A stretch of DNA of 64,000 nucleotides from Phycisphaerae bacterium. Lineage in GTDB: Bacteria; Planctomycetota; Phycisphaerae; UBA1845; Fen-1342. Under the pieces are notes generated by a model, which did no database searches, was not told the DNA's origin, and saw nothing but the letters and a program-made list of their open reading frames with translations. This document shows positions 1-9,500 of the stretch, in pieces. Each line of letters begins with the position of its first letter. Position 1 is the first letter of the stretch. A program made the translations under genes and the position numbers. The stretch spans positions 186,001 through 250,000 of the forward strand of contig JAGNKU010000005.1 of the NCBI GenBank assembly GCA_017999985.1, written 5' to 3'.

Positions 1-88
1 CCAAAACCCAGTCCGCACGCGCTGGTCGGGACATCGTAACAGCTACGAGAAGCACAAGAACACACGTTAGACCCATCGCCGTTTTCAT
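1..88 (-). CDS. Secreted protein, N-terminal fragment (cut by window edge)
   Basis: Only the first 29 codons lie inside the window. They read MKTAMGLTCVLVLLVAVTMS and then RPARADWVL. This is a textbook Sec signal peptide: a Lys near the start, a hydrophobic core of about 15 residues, and an ARA/D cleavage site near residue 25. An AGGAGAG ribosome site sits about eight bases upstream of the ATG at 88, which supports both the start and the reading. The mature protein is off the left edge, so no function can be given. The 220 bases between it and the kinase gene hold nothing I recognise. Confidence 0.7.
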   Translation of the reverse strand, partial: MKTAMGLTCVLVLLVAVTMSRPARADWVL

Positions 89-308
89 GGCAGACTCTCC
101 TGTTTCCGGACGGTACTCCCAAACACCCGTGAAAGATCCGCGTCAGGCCCACACGAAGTGGTCCACAGAGGGCAGGAGAGGAAAGGACTGCCCGAAGCGC
201 CGCGGAATCTGCGAATCGTCGAGACCGCACAATGCGCGAGCCGTGGCCGGCGCCCTGACCGGCCGCGGATGGGGTGGCGACTTCTCTCGTCGGATCCGAG
301 GTCGACCG

Positions 309-2879
309 CTACCCACCGCCAGTCGTCCTGGGCAGTTCAGCACGCGGCCAACCGGGCAGACCCAGCCGGCGGCCAACAGCATCCACAGCCGCCACGGTCA
401 GCGAGCCACCGACCGGCCAAGGCGAAAGCAGCACGGTGGCATGTACGTCTTTCAGCCAGCAGGGATAAGCAGCGAACCCCCACCGTACTCCAAAGGCCGC
501 CGGCGCCTGCAGGCCGAGGGCGATCGCGTCGAGTGAGCCTGTCTCCGGCACGGCCACGGTTTGCCTGGCCGGGGTTGGCAACATCGCGTACTGAACATAG
601 TCCGTGAGGATCCGTGGCAGAGAACTCCGACCGTTGCGGCCCTCGGGCGATTCGTCCAGCGAAGCGCGGAGTGTCTGCCAGCGGAGATCCGGAGTCAGCC
701 CATTCCACCAAGGCGGAGCGACGCGCTGGAAACCATTCCACGCCTGACGGTAACGACCGGCAGAGCCGGCGAAGCCGTAGGCGCGTGTTGCCCCTTCAAG
801 GTCGCCACGCGACTCAAGGTACCGCGCGTAGTGGCACTGCGTGACCACCTGCGCATTGGCCTGCGACGTCCAGATGGCCAGGGCCAGGTCATCGCGCCCC
901 GTGGCGGCGTAGAGGTCGGCGTCCACCCGCACCAGCCCCAACGTGGAATCCAACCGGCCCAGGCTGCGGGCCTGCCGCAACAAGGCTTCCGCTTTGGCGT
1001 AATCTCCACACTGCAGCGCCGCATCGGCGAGATTGACGCACAGAAAGCCGGCGCCGGGAAACGCGCGAAACGCGTTCCGCAGTCGCGGATATGCGCGGGC
1101 CGGCTGATCCAGCAGCAGATAAAGCTGCCCGAGCGACGCTTCCACGAGCGGATCGGGATCGGTCAGCAGGTCCATCTGCGACCAGGCCTGCAGGCAGGTG
1201 TCGACGTCGTGGCACAGGTACGCCAGCAGCCCAACGGCGCGGAGTTCCAGCGCCGCGGCGTGCTCCAACTCTTGCGGCTCCAACTGCGGAAAGGCATCGC
1301 ACGCAGACCAGCCCTGGGCATACGCGCACGCAAGCGGCGCGCTGGTCCGCAAGCTCGGTGGCCAGACCGGTGTCTGGTCCGGGTGGACACACAAGTCGCG
1401 CGCCAACTGGACGATATCGCGCTCCAGACGCAGGGCCGTGTTCGCCGGCTGAAGGCGCAGCGCTGCCCGATAGCTGGCCAGTTCGGCGCGCAGGAAGTCG
1501 CCGGCCGCCGGGGTGCGCTTCCCCGGCGCGCCCCGCCAATACACGGTGACGAAGATTGCGTCGTTGCGATTCGGATCGAGCAGGCCCAGCCGCGCTTCGC
1601 TCACGTGCCGCTCGACCCAGCGCGGCACCATGAACACATAGCCGCCGATCAGCATGGCGAGGGCCAGCGCCGCGACAACGCCGAGCACCGAGCCAATCAC
1701 CGTCCCGCGATTACGCCGCGCCAGCTTGATCGTCCGCGTGATCAGGCCCGCGGGCCGGGCCTTGATCGGCTGCAGGTGCAGCAGCCGCTCCAGATCGTCC
1801 GCCAGCTCGTCCGCCGTCGCGTAGCGCCGCGCGGGGTCGGCGTCCATCGCTTTCGCGACGATCGTCTGCAGGTCCACGGTCACGCGCGGGTTCACCTCCC
1901 GCAGCGGCGTGGCGGCGCCGGCCTCGATCTTGCGCAGCAACTCGGACCCCGTCGCACTCTCGAACGGCAGCCGCAACGCCAGCGCGTGATACAGCGTCAC
2001 GCCCAGGCCGTAGACATCCGTGCGGGCGTCCAGCGCCGCACCGGCCCCGCGCAGTTGCTCTGGCGCCGCGAACGCCGGCGTGCCCACGAAATGCCCCGTC
2101 AGCGTCAACGCCGGGTTGTCGAGCTCGCGCGCCAGACCGAAGTCGGACAGCAGCGGCGTACCGTCGCGGCGGAGCAGGATGTTGGCCGGCTTCACGTCGC
2201 GGTGGAGCAGACCGGCGCGGTGCACCACACCCAGCGCGCGGGCGATCGCCACGCCGATCTGACAGACAAAGGTCGTCAGCGTTCCTTGCGCCAGCGCCGC
2301 CGGCGGACTGCAGAGCAGCACCCGCACATCCGCCAGGGTCGGGTCGTGAGACACCTGCTGGAGGTGCGCGATCAGCTCCGCGAGCGTCTTGCCGTCAACC
2401 CATTCCATCGCGTAGGCAAAGACGCCCAGCTCGTGCACGACGTCGTGCACGGCCACGATGTTCGGGTGCCGCAGCCGGGCAATGGCGCGGGCCTCGCTGC
2501 GAAAACGATCGCGGGCCGACGCGGATTGCGCAATCGCGGGAGCCAGCACTTTCAGCGCGACCGGCCGGCCGCCGACGCGCTCCTGCCGCGCGAGGTAGAC
2601 CGTGCCCATCCCGCCCTGCCCGAGCTCGCCAAGGATCGTGTAGCCGGGCATGGTCGGCATCAGTCGGCTTTGCCCGACCGCCACCTGTTGCGCCAGGCGA
2701 ATGAGCCGTTCCGCCTCCGCCAGCAGGTCCGGCCGATCATCCAGCCACTCGCGCGGATCGACCGGCAACCCCTCCTCGATCCGCTCGACCGCCTGCTCAA
2801 AAACCCAGTCAAGGCGTTCCTGGTCGTCGGCACCCAAGCCCGACGCGCGCGGCATCGCTGTCTCCTCAATCCTCGTCAT
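309..2879 (-). CDS. Transmembrane Ser/Thr protein kinase with C-terminal repeat domain
   Basis: This is a Hanks-type kinase of about 856 residues, probably phosphorylating Ser/Thr on signalling partners. The kinase domain spans about 78-370: Gly-loop GQGGMGTVY (87-95), Lys110, the HRDVKPAN catalytic loop (H226, D228), DFG (246-248) and an APE-like AAPEQ (271-275). An insert of about 35 residues lies before the catalytic loop. One TM helix follows (about 392-418), then a long TPR-like helical region that is presumably extracytoplasmic. The ATG at 2879 overlaps the sigma-factor stop as ATGA. A second ATG at 2855 has a better ribosome site (GAGGAG), so the start could be 24 bases downstream. The coupling suggests the kinase controls or is co-made with the sigma factor. 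The last 30 or so residues look low-quality, so a frameshift near 309-350 is possible. Confidence 0.88.
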   Translation of the reverse strand: MTRIEETAMPRASGLGADDQERLDWVFEQAVERIEEGLPVDPREWLDDRPDLLAEAERLIRLAQQVAVGQSRLMPTMPGYTILGELGQGGMGTVYLARQERVGGRPVALKVLAPAIAQSASARDRFRSEARAIARLRHPNIVAVHDVVHELGVFAYAMEWVDGKTLAELIAHLQQVSHDPTLADVRVLLCSPPAALAQGTLTTFVCQIGVAIARALGVVHRAGLLHRDVKPANILLRRDGTPLLSDFGLARELDNPALTLTGHFVGTPAFAAPEQLRGAGAALDARTDVYGLGVTLYHALALRLPFESATGSELLRKIEAGAATPLREVNPRVTVDLQTIVAKAMDADPARRYATADELADDLERLLHLQPIKARPAGLITRTIKLARRNRGTVIGSVLGVVAALALAMLIGGYVFMVPRWVERHVSEARLGLLDPNRNDAIFVTVYWRGAPGKRTPAAGDFLRAELASYRAALRLQPANTALRLERDIVQLARDLCVHPDQTPVWPPSLRTSAPLACAYAQGWSACDAFPQLEPQELEHAAALELRAVGLLAYLCHDVDTCLQAWSQMDLLTDPDPLVEASLGQLYLLLDQPARAYPRLRNAFRAFPGAGFLCVNLADAALQCGDYAKAEALLRQARSLGRLDSTLGLVRVDADLYAATGRDDLALAIWTSQANAQVVTQCHYARYLESRGDLEGATRAYGFAGSAGRYRQAWNGFQRVAPPWWNGLTPDLRWQTLRASLDESPEGRNGRSSLPRILTDYVQYAMLPTPARQTVAVPETGSLDAIALGLQAPAAFGVRWGFAAYPCWLKDVHATVLLSPWPVGGSLTVAAVDAVGRRLGLPGWPRAELPRTTGGG

Positions 2880-3538
2880 CTCTCTGGAGAGGATTCGGCG
2901 AGCAGGACGCGCGCGGCTTCCGGCGAAATGCTCTGCGAGCGCGTGGCCAGCTCCGCCATGAGGTGCTTTTGATAGAGTTCCGCCCCGCGTCGGAACCGGT
3001 GCCGCACGGCTGATGCGCCCAGTTGCAGGCGCTGGGCGATTTCCTCGACCGGCAACTGTTCGAGCAAGCGCAGCCGGACCACGTCCCGCACGTCGTCCGG
3101 CAGCCGTTCCAGCGCTCCCCGCATCGCCGCCGCCTGCTCGCGGTACACGGCGATGCGGCTGGGCGTGGTGGAGTCCCACGGCAACAGGGCGCTCCGGGTG
3201 CCGCTGGCGGTCAGCGCCGAGAACTCGACCGCCGGGGTATCGCCGCCGCGCTTCTGGGCGGCGCTGCGGTCGGCGAGATCCTGGATGCGGTGGTCGATGA
3301 TGGTCAGCAGCCAGTTGCGGAAGCTGCGGACGCCCCGCCACTCGTGGCGCGTGCGGTCACGCCAGGCGTGCAGGAGAGCCTCCTGGAGCACGTCCTCGGC
3401 AGGGTACTGGCGTTTGAGCGCAGTACTCATCCGCAATTCGATGACGGCCAGCAGCGCGGCGGGCCCGACGGCTTCGAGCAGCCGGTCCCAGGCACCAGGA
3501 GAATCAGTCAGCAGCGGATTGTCGTGCGGCCCCACCAT
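2876..3538 (-). CDS. ECF-type RNA polymerase sigma factor
   Basis: This 220-residue protein is a sigma70-family extracytoplasmic-function factor that would redirect RNA polymerase to a small regulon. Region 2 is visible at about 40-90 (AEDVLQEALLHAW, then RSFRNWLLTIIDHRI). Region 4 is at about 145-195 (LPDDVRDVVRLRLLEQLPVE, then a helix-turn-helix ending SAVRHRFRRG). Between them is a longer linker than in minimal ECFs. No anti-sigma gene is adjacent. Instead the next gene is a transmembrane Ser/Thr kinase overlapping by four bases, an arrangement known from planctomycete STPK-linked ECF groups. I infer phosphorylation-controlled activity. No clear ribosome site precedes the ATG at 3538, so the start is less certain than the family. 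Confidence 0.9.
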   Translation of the reverse strand: MVGPHDNPLLTDSPGAWDRLLEAVGPAALLAVIELRMSTALKRQYPAEDVLQEALLHAWRDRTRHEWRGVRSFRNWLLTIIDHRIQDLADRSAAQKRGGDTPAVEFSALTASGTRSALLPWDSTTPSRIAVYREQAAAMRGALERLPDDVRDVVRLRLLEQLPVEEIAQRLQLGASAVRHRFRRGAELYQKHLMAELATRSQSISPEAARVLLAESSPER

Positions 3539-3632
3539 GCACGCGTTTCCCGACCCGTTGGACTCCGCCTATTGGCGCATACAACACACCCCGGAAGCTG
3601 CACTGGTTCGCCCTAACTCCAGCACATCGGTC

Positions 3633-3638
3633 ATTGTA
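3633..3638 (-). promoter_or_regulatory. Possible promoter -10 for the sigma/kinase pair
   Basis: On the minus strand this reads TACAAT, five of six matches to the sigma70 -10 box, about 95 bases upstream of the sigma-factor start. The matching -35 position is weak (three of six), so this is a candidate only. Confidence 0.3.
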
Positions 3639-3727
3639 CTCTCGCCCTGCCCCCCTGCGGAAGTGGGAAATGGCAGCGCCTCCAAGGATTATCCCTTGTC
3701 GCCTGAAATCTGGTCGTGCACGCGGGT

Positions 3728-6070
3728 CTATCCTGGATTCGACAGCAGCGTCACGAACGGATTGATGTCGCCGAACGAGGGATATACGCCGTTGCCGTCG
3801 ATGTCGCCGTTGACCGCCGGGCAGCCGGCGTACGTCGTCTGCCACACCGGGAAGTTCGACAGGTAGAGCACGAAGGGATTGATGTCGCTGAAATTCACGA
3901 CGCCGTCGCAATTCAGGTCGCCGCGCGGATAGGCCACCGTGAACGACAGCGTCGCCGCGCCGCCCGCCACACCATTACCCGACGGCAGCGACGCCGGGTC
4001 CGCCGGGTCGGCAATCTCACCGTCCAGGTGCTGCCCGCTGTTCACCGCCGTCAGCGCGTCGCTGACGGTCAGCGTGTACGTGTCCGGCGGCAAGGGGCCT
4101 GCAGTCGTGAGCGTCGCCGTGTAGGTCGCGCTGTTGTACGCGAAACCGACCGGCTGCGCCCCGGTGCTGGCGCCGACGAGCGCGTAATTGCCCGCCGCCG
4201 TGCTGACGTTCGTGTGGAACGTGACCGCCAGCGTACTCGCGGCCGGGCTGGGAGGCAGCATATCCCCCGGCGCCGGCGTCATCGCCACGATCTTCGGCGG
4301 ACCGGCGACGTAGCTCGTGTTGCTGACCGTGCTCCACAGCACCCACGCATCGGGGTCGAACTGCACCGTCGTCGCCGGCGCGGGGATCGGAATGACGAAG
4401 TGCTGCGGATCGGCGCTGTCGAAGATCTTGTAGGTCGTGCCGTTCACGACGATGTCGATCGGCATCGTGAATCGCTGATACGATGCCGACTGCGTCTGAT
4501 CCACATACAGCAGCAGGTAGTCCTGACCCGCGACGTTGACCGTGGACCATCCGTACGCGTACGCCGGAGCACGCTCACCGTAGATCCACTCCTGGAAGAA
4601 CCAGTCCAGGCTGGCCCCGTAGAACGACTCGCACACGGCCTGCAGGTCCGCGGTGGTCGCGGCGCCGTACTCGTGCGCGGCCCGGTACGCCGCCAGCATG
4701 GCGAAGAAGTCGTCGTCGCCGAGCACATGCCGCAGCATGTGCACCACCCAGCCGCCCTTGTTGTAGCTCGTGTTGGTGTCGAAGATGCTGTACAGGCTGC
4801 CCAGCTCGGCGTCGGTCACATACACGCTGCCTGCGCCGGTGTACTTCTTCGCCGCCATCGTGCTCTTCAGCGCCGGCAGGCCCGGGCTGCCGGGCTTGAA
4901 CTCGGCCCAGAGCCCCTCGGCGTACGTCGCGAAGCCCTCGTTGAGCCAGATGTCGTTCCACGTCTTGCAGGTCACCATGTCGCCCCACCACTGGTGGCTC
5001 AGTTCGTGGACCGTCACCCACTCGGCGAACGTACCTTGCGCCGTGAAGGTCTGGTGCTCCATCCCGCCGCCGAACTGGCACTCATAAATGCCATACTTCT
5101 CGTTCACGAACGGGTACTCGCCATACAGGTCGCGCAGCGTGTACATCATCTGCACGACCTGCCCCCACGCCGCCCGGTTCGCCGGCGTGTCGCTTTCCGG
5201 GTAGATGTAGAAGAGCACGGGCATCGTTCCGCCGGCCAGCGGCACGTAATCCAGCGACCAGGTGTTGTAGTTCGTCGACGAGAAGCACACGAGGTACGTG
5301 GCGACGGGGTAGTCGCTCGACCAGTTGTAGCGCTGGCGGAACCCGGCCAGCGTGTCGATACTCTGCAGCACGCCGTTTGACGCCGTAACCATCGTCTCCG
5401 GCGCCGTCAGCGCCAGGTCCAGCGTGAACTTGTCGCCGTTGTCACCCGCCAGGCCGAAGTCCCCGTCCTTCACCGGCCACCAGGTGTACGCGTAGTAGGG
5501 CTCGCTGAGCGTGTAGACGATGTCCGCCCCGTTGTGCGTGTCGAACTCGATCGAGCCGAAGCCGCGCGACTCCGCATGCCCGTGATACGTCACCGCCAGC
5601 GTGAACACCTCGTCCAGCCCGTAGGCGCGGTCGAGCGTCGCTACGCGCGTTGTGTCGGACAGCATGGTCACGCTAACCGGCGTGGTCCCGTTGATGAGCG
5701 CGCTGTCAATGACGAATTGTCTGCGCAGCCGGAATGAGAACTGCGTGAGCGCCGCCGACTTGCTCTGAACGGTCATCGTGTTCGTGCCGACCAGGTTGTC
5801 GTACTGGGCTGGGAGAATCTCCAGGGCCAGCGCGCAATGCAGCAGGTCCGTATCCTCCAGCGCCTCGCGCAGCCCCGCGGCGACGTGGGCCTCGTATTCC
5901 GCCCGCTCGGCCTGTTGCGCTTCCGCTGCCGCCATCCGCTGCGCCAGCGCGTGCGCCTTGCCACACCCGACGGGGAGTCGCTCGTCCACCACCTGCGCCG
6001 CGGCCGCGACGGCCAGCCCCAACCCCAGAACGACCGCCAGAACGCAACGATTTTGCTCACTGGACAACAT
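3728..6070 (-). CDS. Secreted M1-family metallopeptidase with C-terminal dockerin-like module
   Basis: This is a 780-residue exported zinc aminopeptidase-like enzyme. The ATG at 6070 has an AAGGAG ribosome site and starts a signal peptide (VLAVVLGLGLAVAAAAQ). The catalytic centre is complete: GGMEH (335-339, a variant of the family GAMEN exopeptidase motif), HELSHQWWGD with H355, E356 and H359, and NEGFATY supplying the third zinc ligand E378. After the catalytic part comes a beta-sandwich region (about 625-710). The final 65 residues are a dockerin-like pair of Ca loops (NCDGVVNFSDIN and GDIDGNGVYPSFGDIN). M1 enzymes normally lack such a tail, so it is probably for anchoring or sorting. Family assignment is secure and the substrate is unknown. 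Confidence 0.93.
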   Translation of the reverse strand: MLSSEQNRCVLAVVLGLGLAVAAAAQVVDERLPVGCGKAHALAQRMAAAEAQQAERAEYEAHVAAGLREALEDTDLLHCALALEILPAQYDNLVGTNTMTVQSKSAALTQFSFRLRRQFVIDSALINGTTPVSVTMLSDTTRVATLDRAYGLDEVFTLAVTYHGHAESRGFGSIEFDTHNGADIVYTLSEPYYAYTWWPVKDGDFGLAGDNGDKFTLDLALTAPETMVTASNGVLQSIDTLAGFRQRYNWSSDYPVATYLVCFSSTNYNTWSLDYVPLAGGTMPVLFYIYPESDTPANRAAWGQVVQMMYTLRDLYGEYPFVNEKYGIYECQFGGGMEHQTFTAQGTFAEWVTVHELSHQWWGDMVTCKTWNDIWLNEGFATYAEGLWAEFKPGSPGLPALKSTMAAKKYTGAGSVYVTDAELGSLYSIFDTNTSYNKGGWVVHMLRHVLGDDDFFAMLAAYRAAHEYGAATTADLQAVCESFYGASLDWFFQEWIYGERAPAYAYGWSTVNVAGQDYLLLYVDQTQSASYQRFTMPIDIVVNGTTYKIFDSADPQHFVIPIPAPATTVQFDPDAWVLWSTVSNTSYVAGPPKIVAMTPAPGDMLPPSPAASTLAVTFHTNVSTAAGNYALVGASTGAQPVGFAYNSATYTATLTTAGPLPPDTYTLTVSDALTAVNSGQHLDGEIADPADPASLPSGNGVAGGAATLSFTVAYPRGDLNCDGVVNFSDINPFVLYLSNFPVWQTTYAGCPAVNGDIDGNGVYPSFGDINPFVTLLSNPG

Positions 6071-6201
6071 GCAGCGCGCTCCTTTCCGGTTCGCACCGAC
6101 TTCACTGTGCGCAACGCACCAGCCACGCCGGCGAGAGAGTCCCCCGCCGCGCGGCTCCGCCTGCTTAATCATACCAGTCTGTTCAACCCGCGCCCCCCGG
6201 A

Positions 6202-6432
6202 TCAGTTCGCCCCCGGCTGCAAATCGGTCGGAATTGTCGCGCAGTCCACGATCTCGCCGTTCCGGTAACACGTCGGCGCGCCCGTCCCACCCAGAGCCAG
6301 ATCCCGGGCGATCCAGCCGCTCACGAAACAGGCCGCGCTCGCCACCCACTGCACCGGCGTGCAGCCGACGCTGCCCAATGCCACCGTCAACAGCACGACC
6401 CCGGTCACGAAGCGCATCCGACCACGACGCAT
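6202..6432 (-). CDS. Small predicted lipoprotein
   Basis: This is a 76-residue protein with an AGGAGAG ribosome site about nine bases before the ATG at 6432. Residues 1-24 form a lipoprotein signal ending in a lipobox (LGSVGC). The rest is short and includes ALGGTGAPTCYRNGEIVDC, so two further cysteines could form a disulfide. It would be lipidated and membrane-anchored on the outside of the inner or on the outer membrane. I do not recognise a family beyond small planctomycete lipoproteins of similar layout. It lies between two dockerin-bearing exported proteins on the same strand, with gaps of about 130 and 157 bases. Confidence 0.6.
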   Translation of the reverse strand: MRRGRMRFVTGVVLLTVALGSVGCTPVQWVASAACFVSGWIARDLALGGTGAPTCYRNGEIVDCATIPTDLQPGAN

Positions 6433-6526
6433 GCCGGCTCTCCTGGAACACGCGCGCCCGATTTCCGTGACGCACCCATGACATCGACAGATGCGATCGC
6501 GGCGGCGCGCGGCCCGTCATCTTCAT

Positions 6527-6544
6527 CAGGGCCAGCCGGCCCTG
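6527..6544. terminator. GC-rich stem-loop after the GEVED gene
   Basis: A perfect inverted repeat, CAGGGCC-AGCC-GGCCCTG, gives a 7-bp stem and a 4-base loop about 46 bases past the stop of the GEVED gene. There is no U-tract. It could end transcription by a U-less mechanism or only stabilise the 3' end. Confidence 0.35.
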
Positions 6545-6589
6545 TCGCGGTCCCAAGCGCAAGAACTGCGTGCCCGCGTCCGACACGAA

Positions 6590-9500
6590 CTAGCGCCGGC
6601 CAGACAGCAGCATCGTGAAGGCATTGATGTCCGTGAACGACGGATACTGCCCGTCGCTGTTGACGTCGCCGTTGACCGCCGGGCAGCCGGGGTAGGTCAC
6701 CTGCCAGCCCGCGAAGTCGGTCAGATAGAGCACGAACGGGTTGATGTCGGCAAAATCAACGGCACCATCGCAGTTCAGGTCACCGGCGACGCCCGGCGCC
6801 GGCGGGCCGAAGTCCCGCCCGTTCGCAAACATGTAGCAAATCCGCCAATACCAAAAGTCGTAAAGTGTGATGCAGTGGTCGCCGTCCGCATCTGCCTCCA
6901 CTACGTAGTTGAGATCGCCCGCGCACGTGCCAAACGCCGCCAGGATCACCCAGTAGTCGTCCATGTCGACGTCCGCGTCCGCGTCGAGGTCGCCACAGTC
7001 ATCGCACGAATCCGGAATGCCGTTGTAGTTCAAGTCGGGCTCGCAGTCGGAGCCAATGCAGTAGCCGCCCCACTGAATCCCGATGTCGCACTCGTCCGGC
7101 CGCGTGTTGGCGTTGCAGTCCAGACTGTCGCCGCTGGCGATATCACACTCGTCCGGGACGCCGTTGCCGTTGCAGTCCTGGCTGTCGCCGCCGGCGATGT
7201 CACACTCGTCCGGGATCATGTTGTAGTTGCAGTCGAGGCTGTATCCGCACCAGATGTCGCATTCATCCAGCCGGCCATTCGCGTTGCAGTCGTTAGAGGC
7301 CGTGAGCCCCGTGGCCCGAATCAGCCAGTTGCCCTCCAGGCCGGGGAGGGTGTCGATGTTGACGGGCGGCACGTCCGCGGCACCCAGGTTGTTCGGATCA
7401 AGGTTGTACGTGGTATCACCCGCGATCCAGCTCTGACCGTGCAGCGGGCCGTCACTGTCAGCCGAAGCAGGGTGCTGACCCGCGGCATGCTCGATGTACG
7501 CACCCGCGAAGAAGCCCGTCCCGGCTGGCCCGACACTCGTGGCCGGGATGGTGACCGTGCTCAGAATATCCGTGTCGGCGTTCGCGACCACCGTTGGGGC
7601 CGAAGCGATGACCTGCGCGTCGGTCGGGTCGTCATCCTGGTTCGGGTCGCTCCACAACATAACTTCGCAGTACGTTCCATCCGGCACGTCGCCCCACGCC
7701 ACGCTGATCGCGATGATGTCCATGCCGCCGTCGATGACGAAGTGGTTCATCCAGGCGATCGCGCCTCCAGAGTTCAAACCGATCGTGTTCTCGTGCGTGC
7801 CGTCATCGTACTGCAAGATGACCTCGTCACCGCCCAGTTGGCACTCGTCCGGAATGCCGTCCCACTGGCAGTCCTCGCTCACTCCGCTCTCAATATCGCA
7901 TTCGTCCGGAACCCCGTTCTCATTGCAGTCGTGTGCGGCGCCGCTCAGGATGTCGCACAAATCGTCGTGCCCGTTGAGATTGCAGTCATCGCCCGCGCAC
8001 GTCGTGTTGTCGCCGGCGTAAGTCCCGTCGGCCGCGGTGCAATCCGGCTCGTACGTAACGACGCAGCTCCCGTCCGGCTGGCAGCAGGCGCCCTGCGGCC
8101 ATGCATTACAGACGATGTTCAGATTGAACTCGCCGCAGCCGGTGCTGTACGACGCGACGCGGATCCAGACTTCCTGCCCGGTGACGAGGTCCACGCTGAG
8201 ACGTGACCACAGGCCCGTACCGCCATCATCATCGCACGCCAGCTCGTTGCCGCCGCACGCGTCGTACACCGACAGCACGGTGTCGCTCTGCATGCTCCCC
8301 TCCGTGTCCATGACCACCGTACCGACGCAGGTTGCGGTGTAGCGATACCAGAGGTCGTGGTGTGAATTCGACTGGCACGACGCCGTGCCGTCGTCGGTCG
8401 ACAGGCAATTCTCACCGCTCACCGCCGGCGTGCCGTCGGTAACGACCTCGGCGTTCACGCACTCGTCGTTCGGGTGGAAGAAGCCGGTATAGAAGATCGT
8501 CAGCGTGTAATCCGAGCAGGATGGGGCCGGCCACGTGTCGATCATGAGGTAATACGTGCCGGCGGTCAGCCATACGTAGGGGATGGATGGATTGCCGCTC
8601 GAGCTCGTGTTGTACGCCAGGCAGGCCGGCCCCGGCGGGCATACGGTGTCGATTGCCATACCCAGATACGTCAAGGCCCCGTCGACGCTGATCCAGAGGC
8701 TCATATCTTCGTTCAGCGTCAGTTCGTAGATGATGTCCTCGCCGCCGTCGTAGTACCCGAGGCAAGTCGTCGTGTAGTCGTTGAGGTGGCCGCACGTCGT
8801 GTTGTCGTCAACATACGGCAACGCGTTCCATGAAAGCTCAACGGCGATCGGGGCCAAACAGTCGGTTCCGGGCTGCGGACAGGTGTTCGGCGTGCACGTC
8901 GTGCCAGCACCGCCAAAGGCACCACCCAGCCCCACGCACGTAGCCTCGTCCAGCGTCTCCTCGCAGGAGCCGTCGGTGTAACAGCAGGCACCCACGCAGG
9001 GATTCGGCGCGCAGTTCGAGCCGTTGCCCATGTACACGCCGCCCGCCGCGAGGCAGTCCACCTCGGTCACCGGGGCCGTGCAGTCCATGCCGGTGCAGCA
9101 AGCGCCTTCGGCGCCGGCCGGCAGGACGTTGATCGTGTAGTCCTCAACCTCGCCGTAGGTCGTCGCACCGCATGGATCCAGCGTGCCGGTGTACGTGATG
9201 CGAACACGCATCCGCGTCGGGCCTTCGAGCGCGGCCACCGGTGGTATGATCGTGCCGGTGTACGGGCCGTTGCCGGGCGACCCGGCCAGCGTGAAGGCTT
9301 CGCCGGCGTCGTAGAAATCCAGATCCTGGTTCCAGTCCACCCACACCTTGCACTGGTCGCTGCTGTACGGGTGGCCGTTCGTGACCGTGATCACATAGCC
9401 GCCACCAATCGTCATGTCGGCGACCAGGGCGGTGTAGTCGCCGTAGCCGCCGGGCGCTGCGCAGTCCGTCGCGTTGTCGATGCTGCCGACCTGGACGCGT

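Noticed and set aside
309-530. Possible frameshift at the 3' end of the kinase gene
   Set aside because: The last residues look atypical and other frames stay open there, but no alternative frame gives a recognisable domain end. Recorded as a doubt, not called as a pseudogene.
561-2972. An 803-codon plus-strand open frame
   Set aside because: It is antisense to the Ser/Thr kinase, has a strongly Arg/Gln/His-biased composition and no recognisable domain.
6491-8206. A 571-codon plus-strand frame rich in VRVAVxAVAAGDV-like repeats
   Set aside because: The apparent repeats are only the antisense image of the DCNxNGxPDECDI repeats of the GEVED protein.
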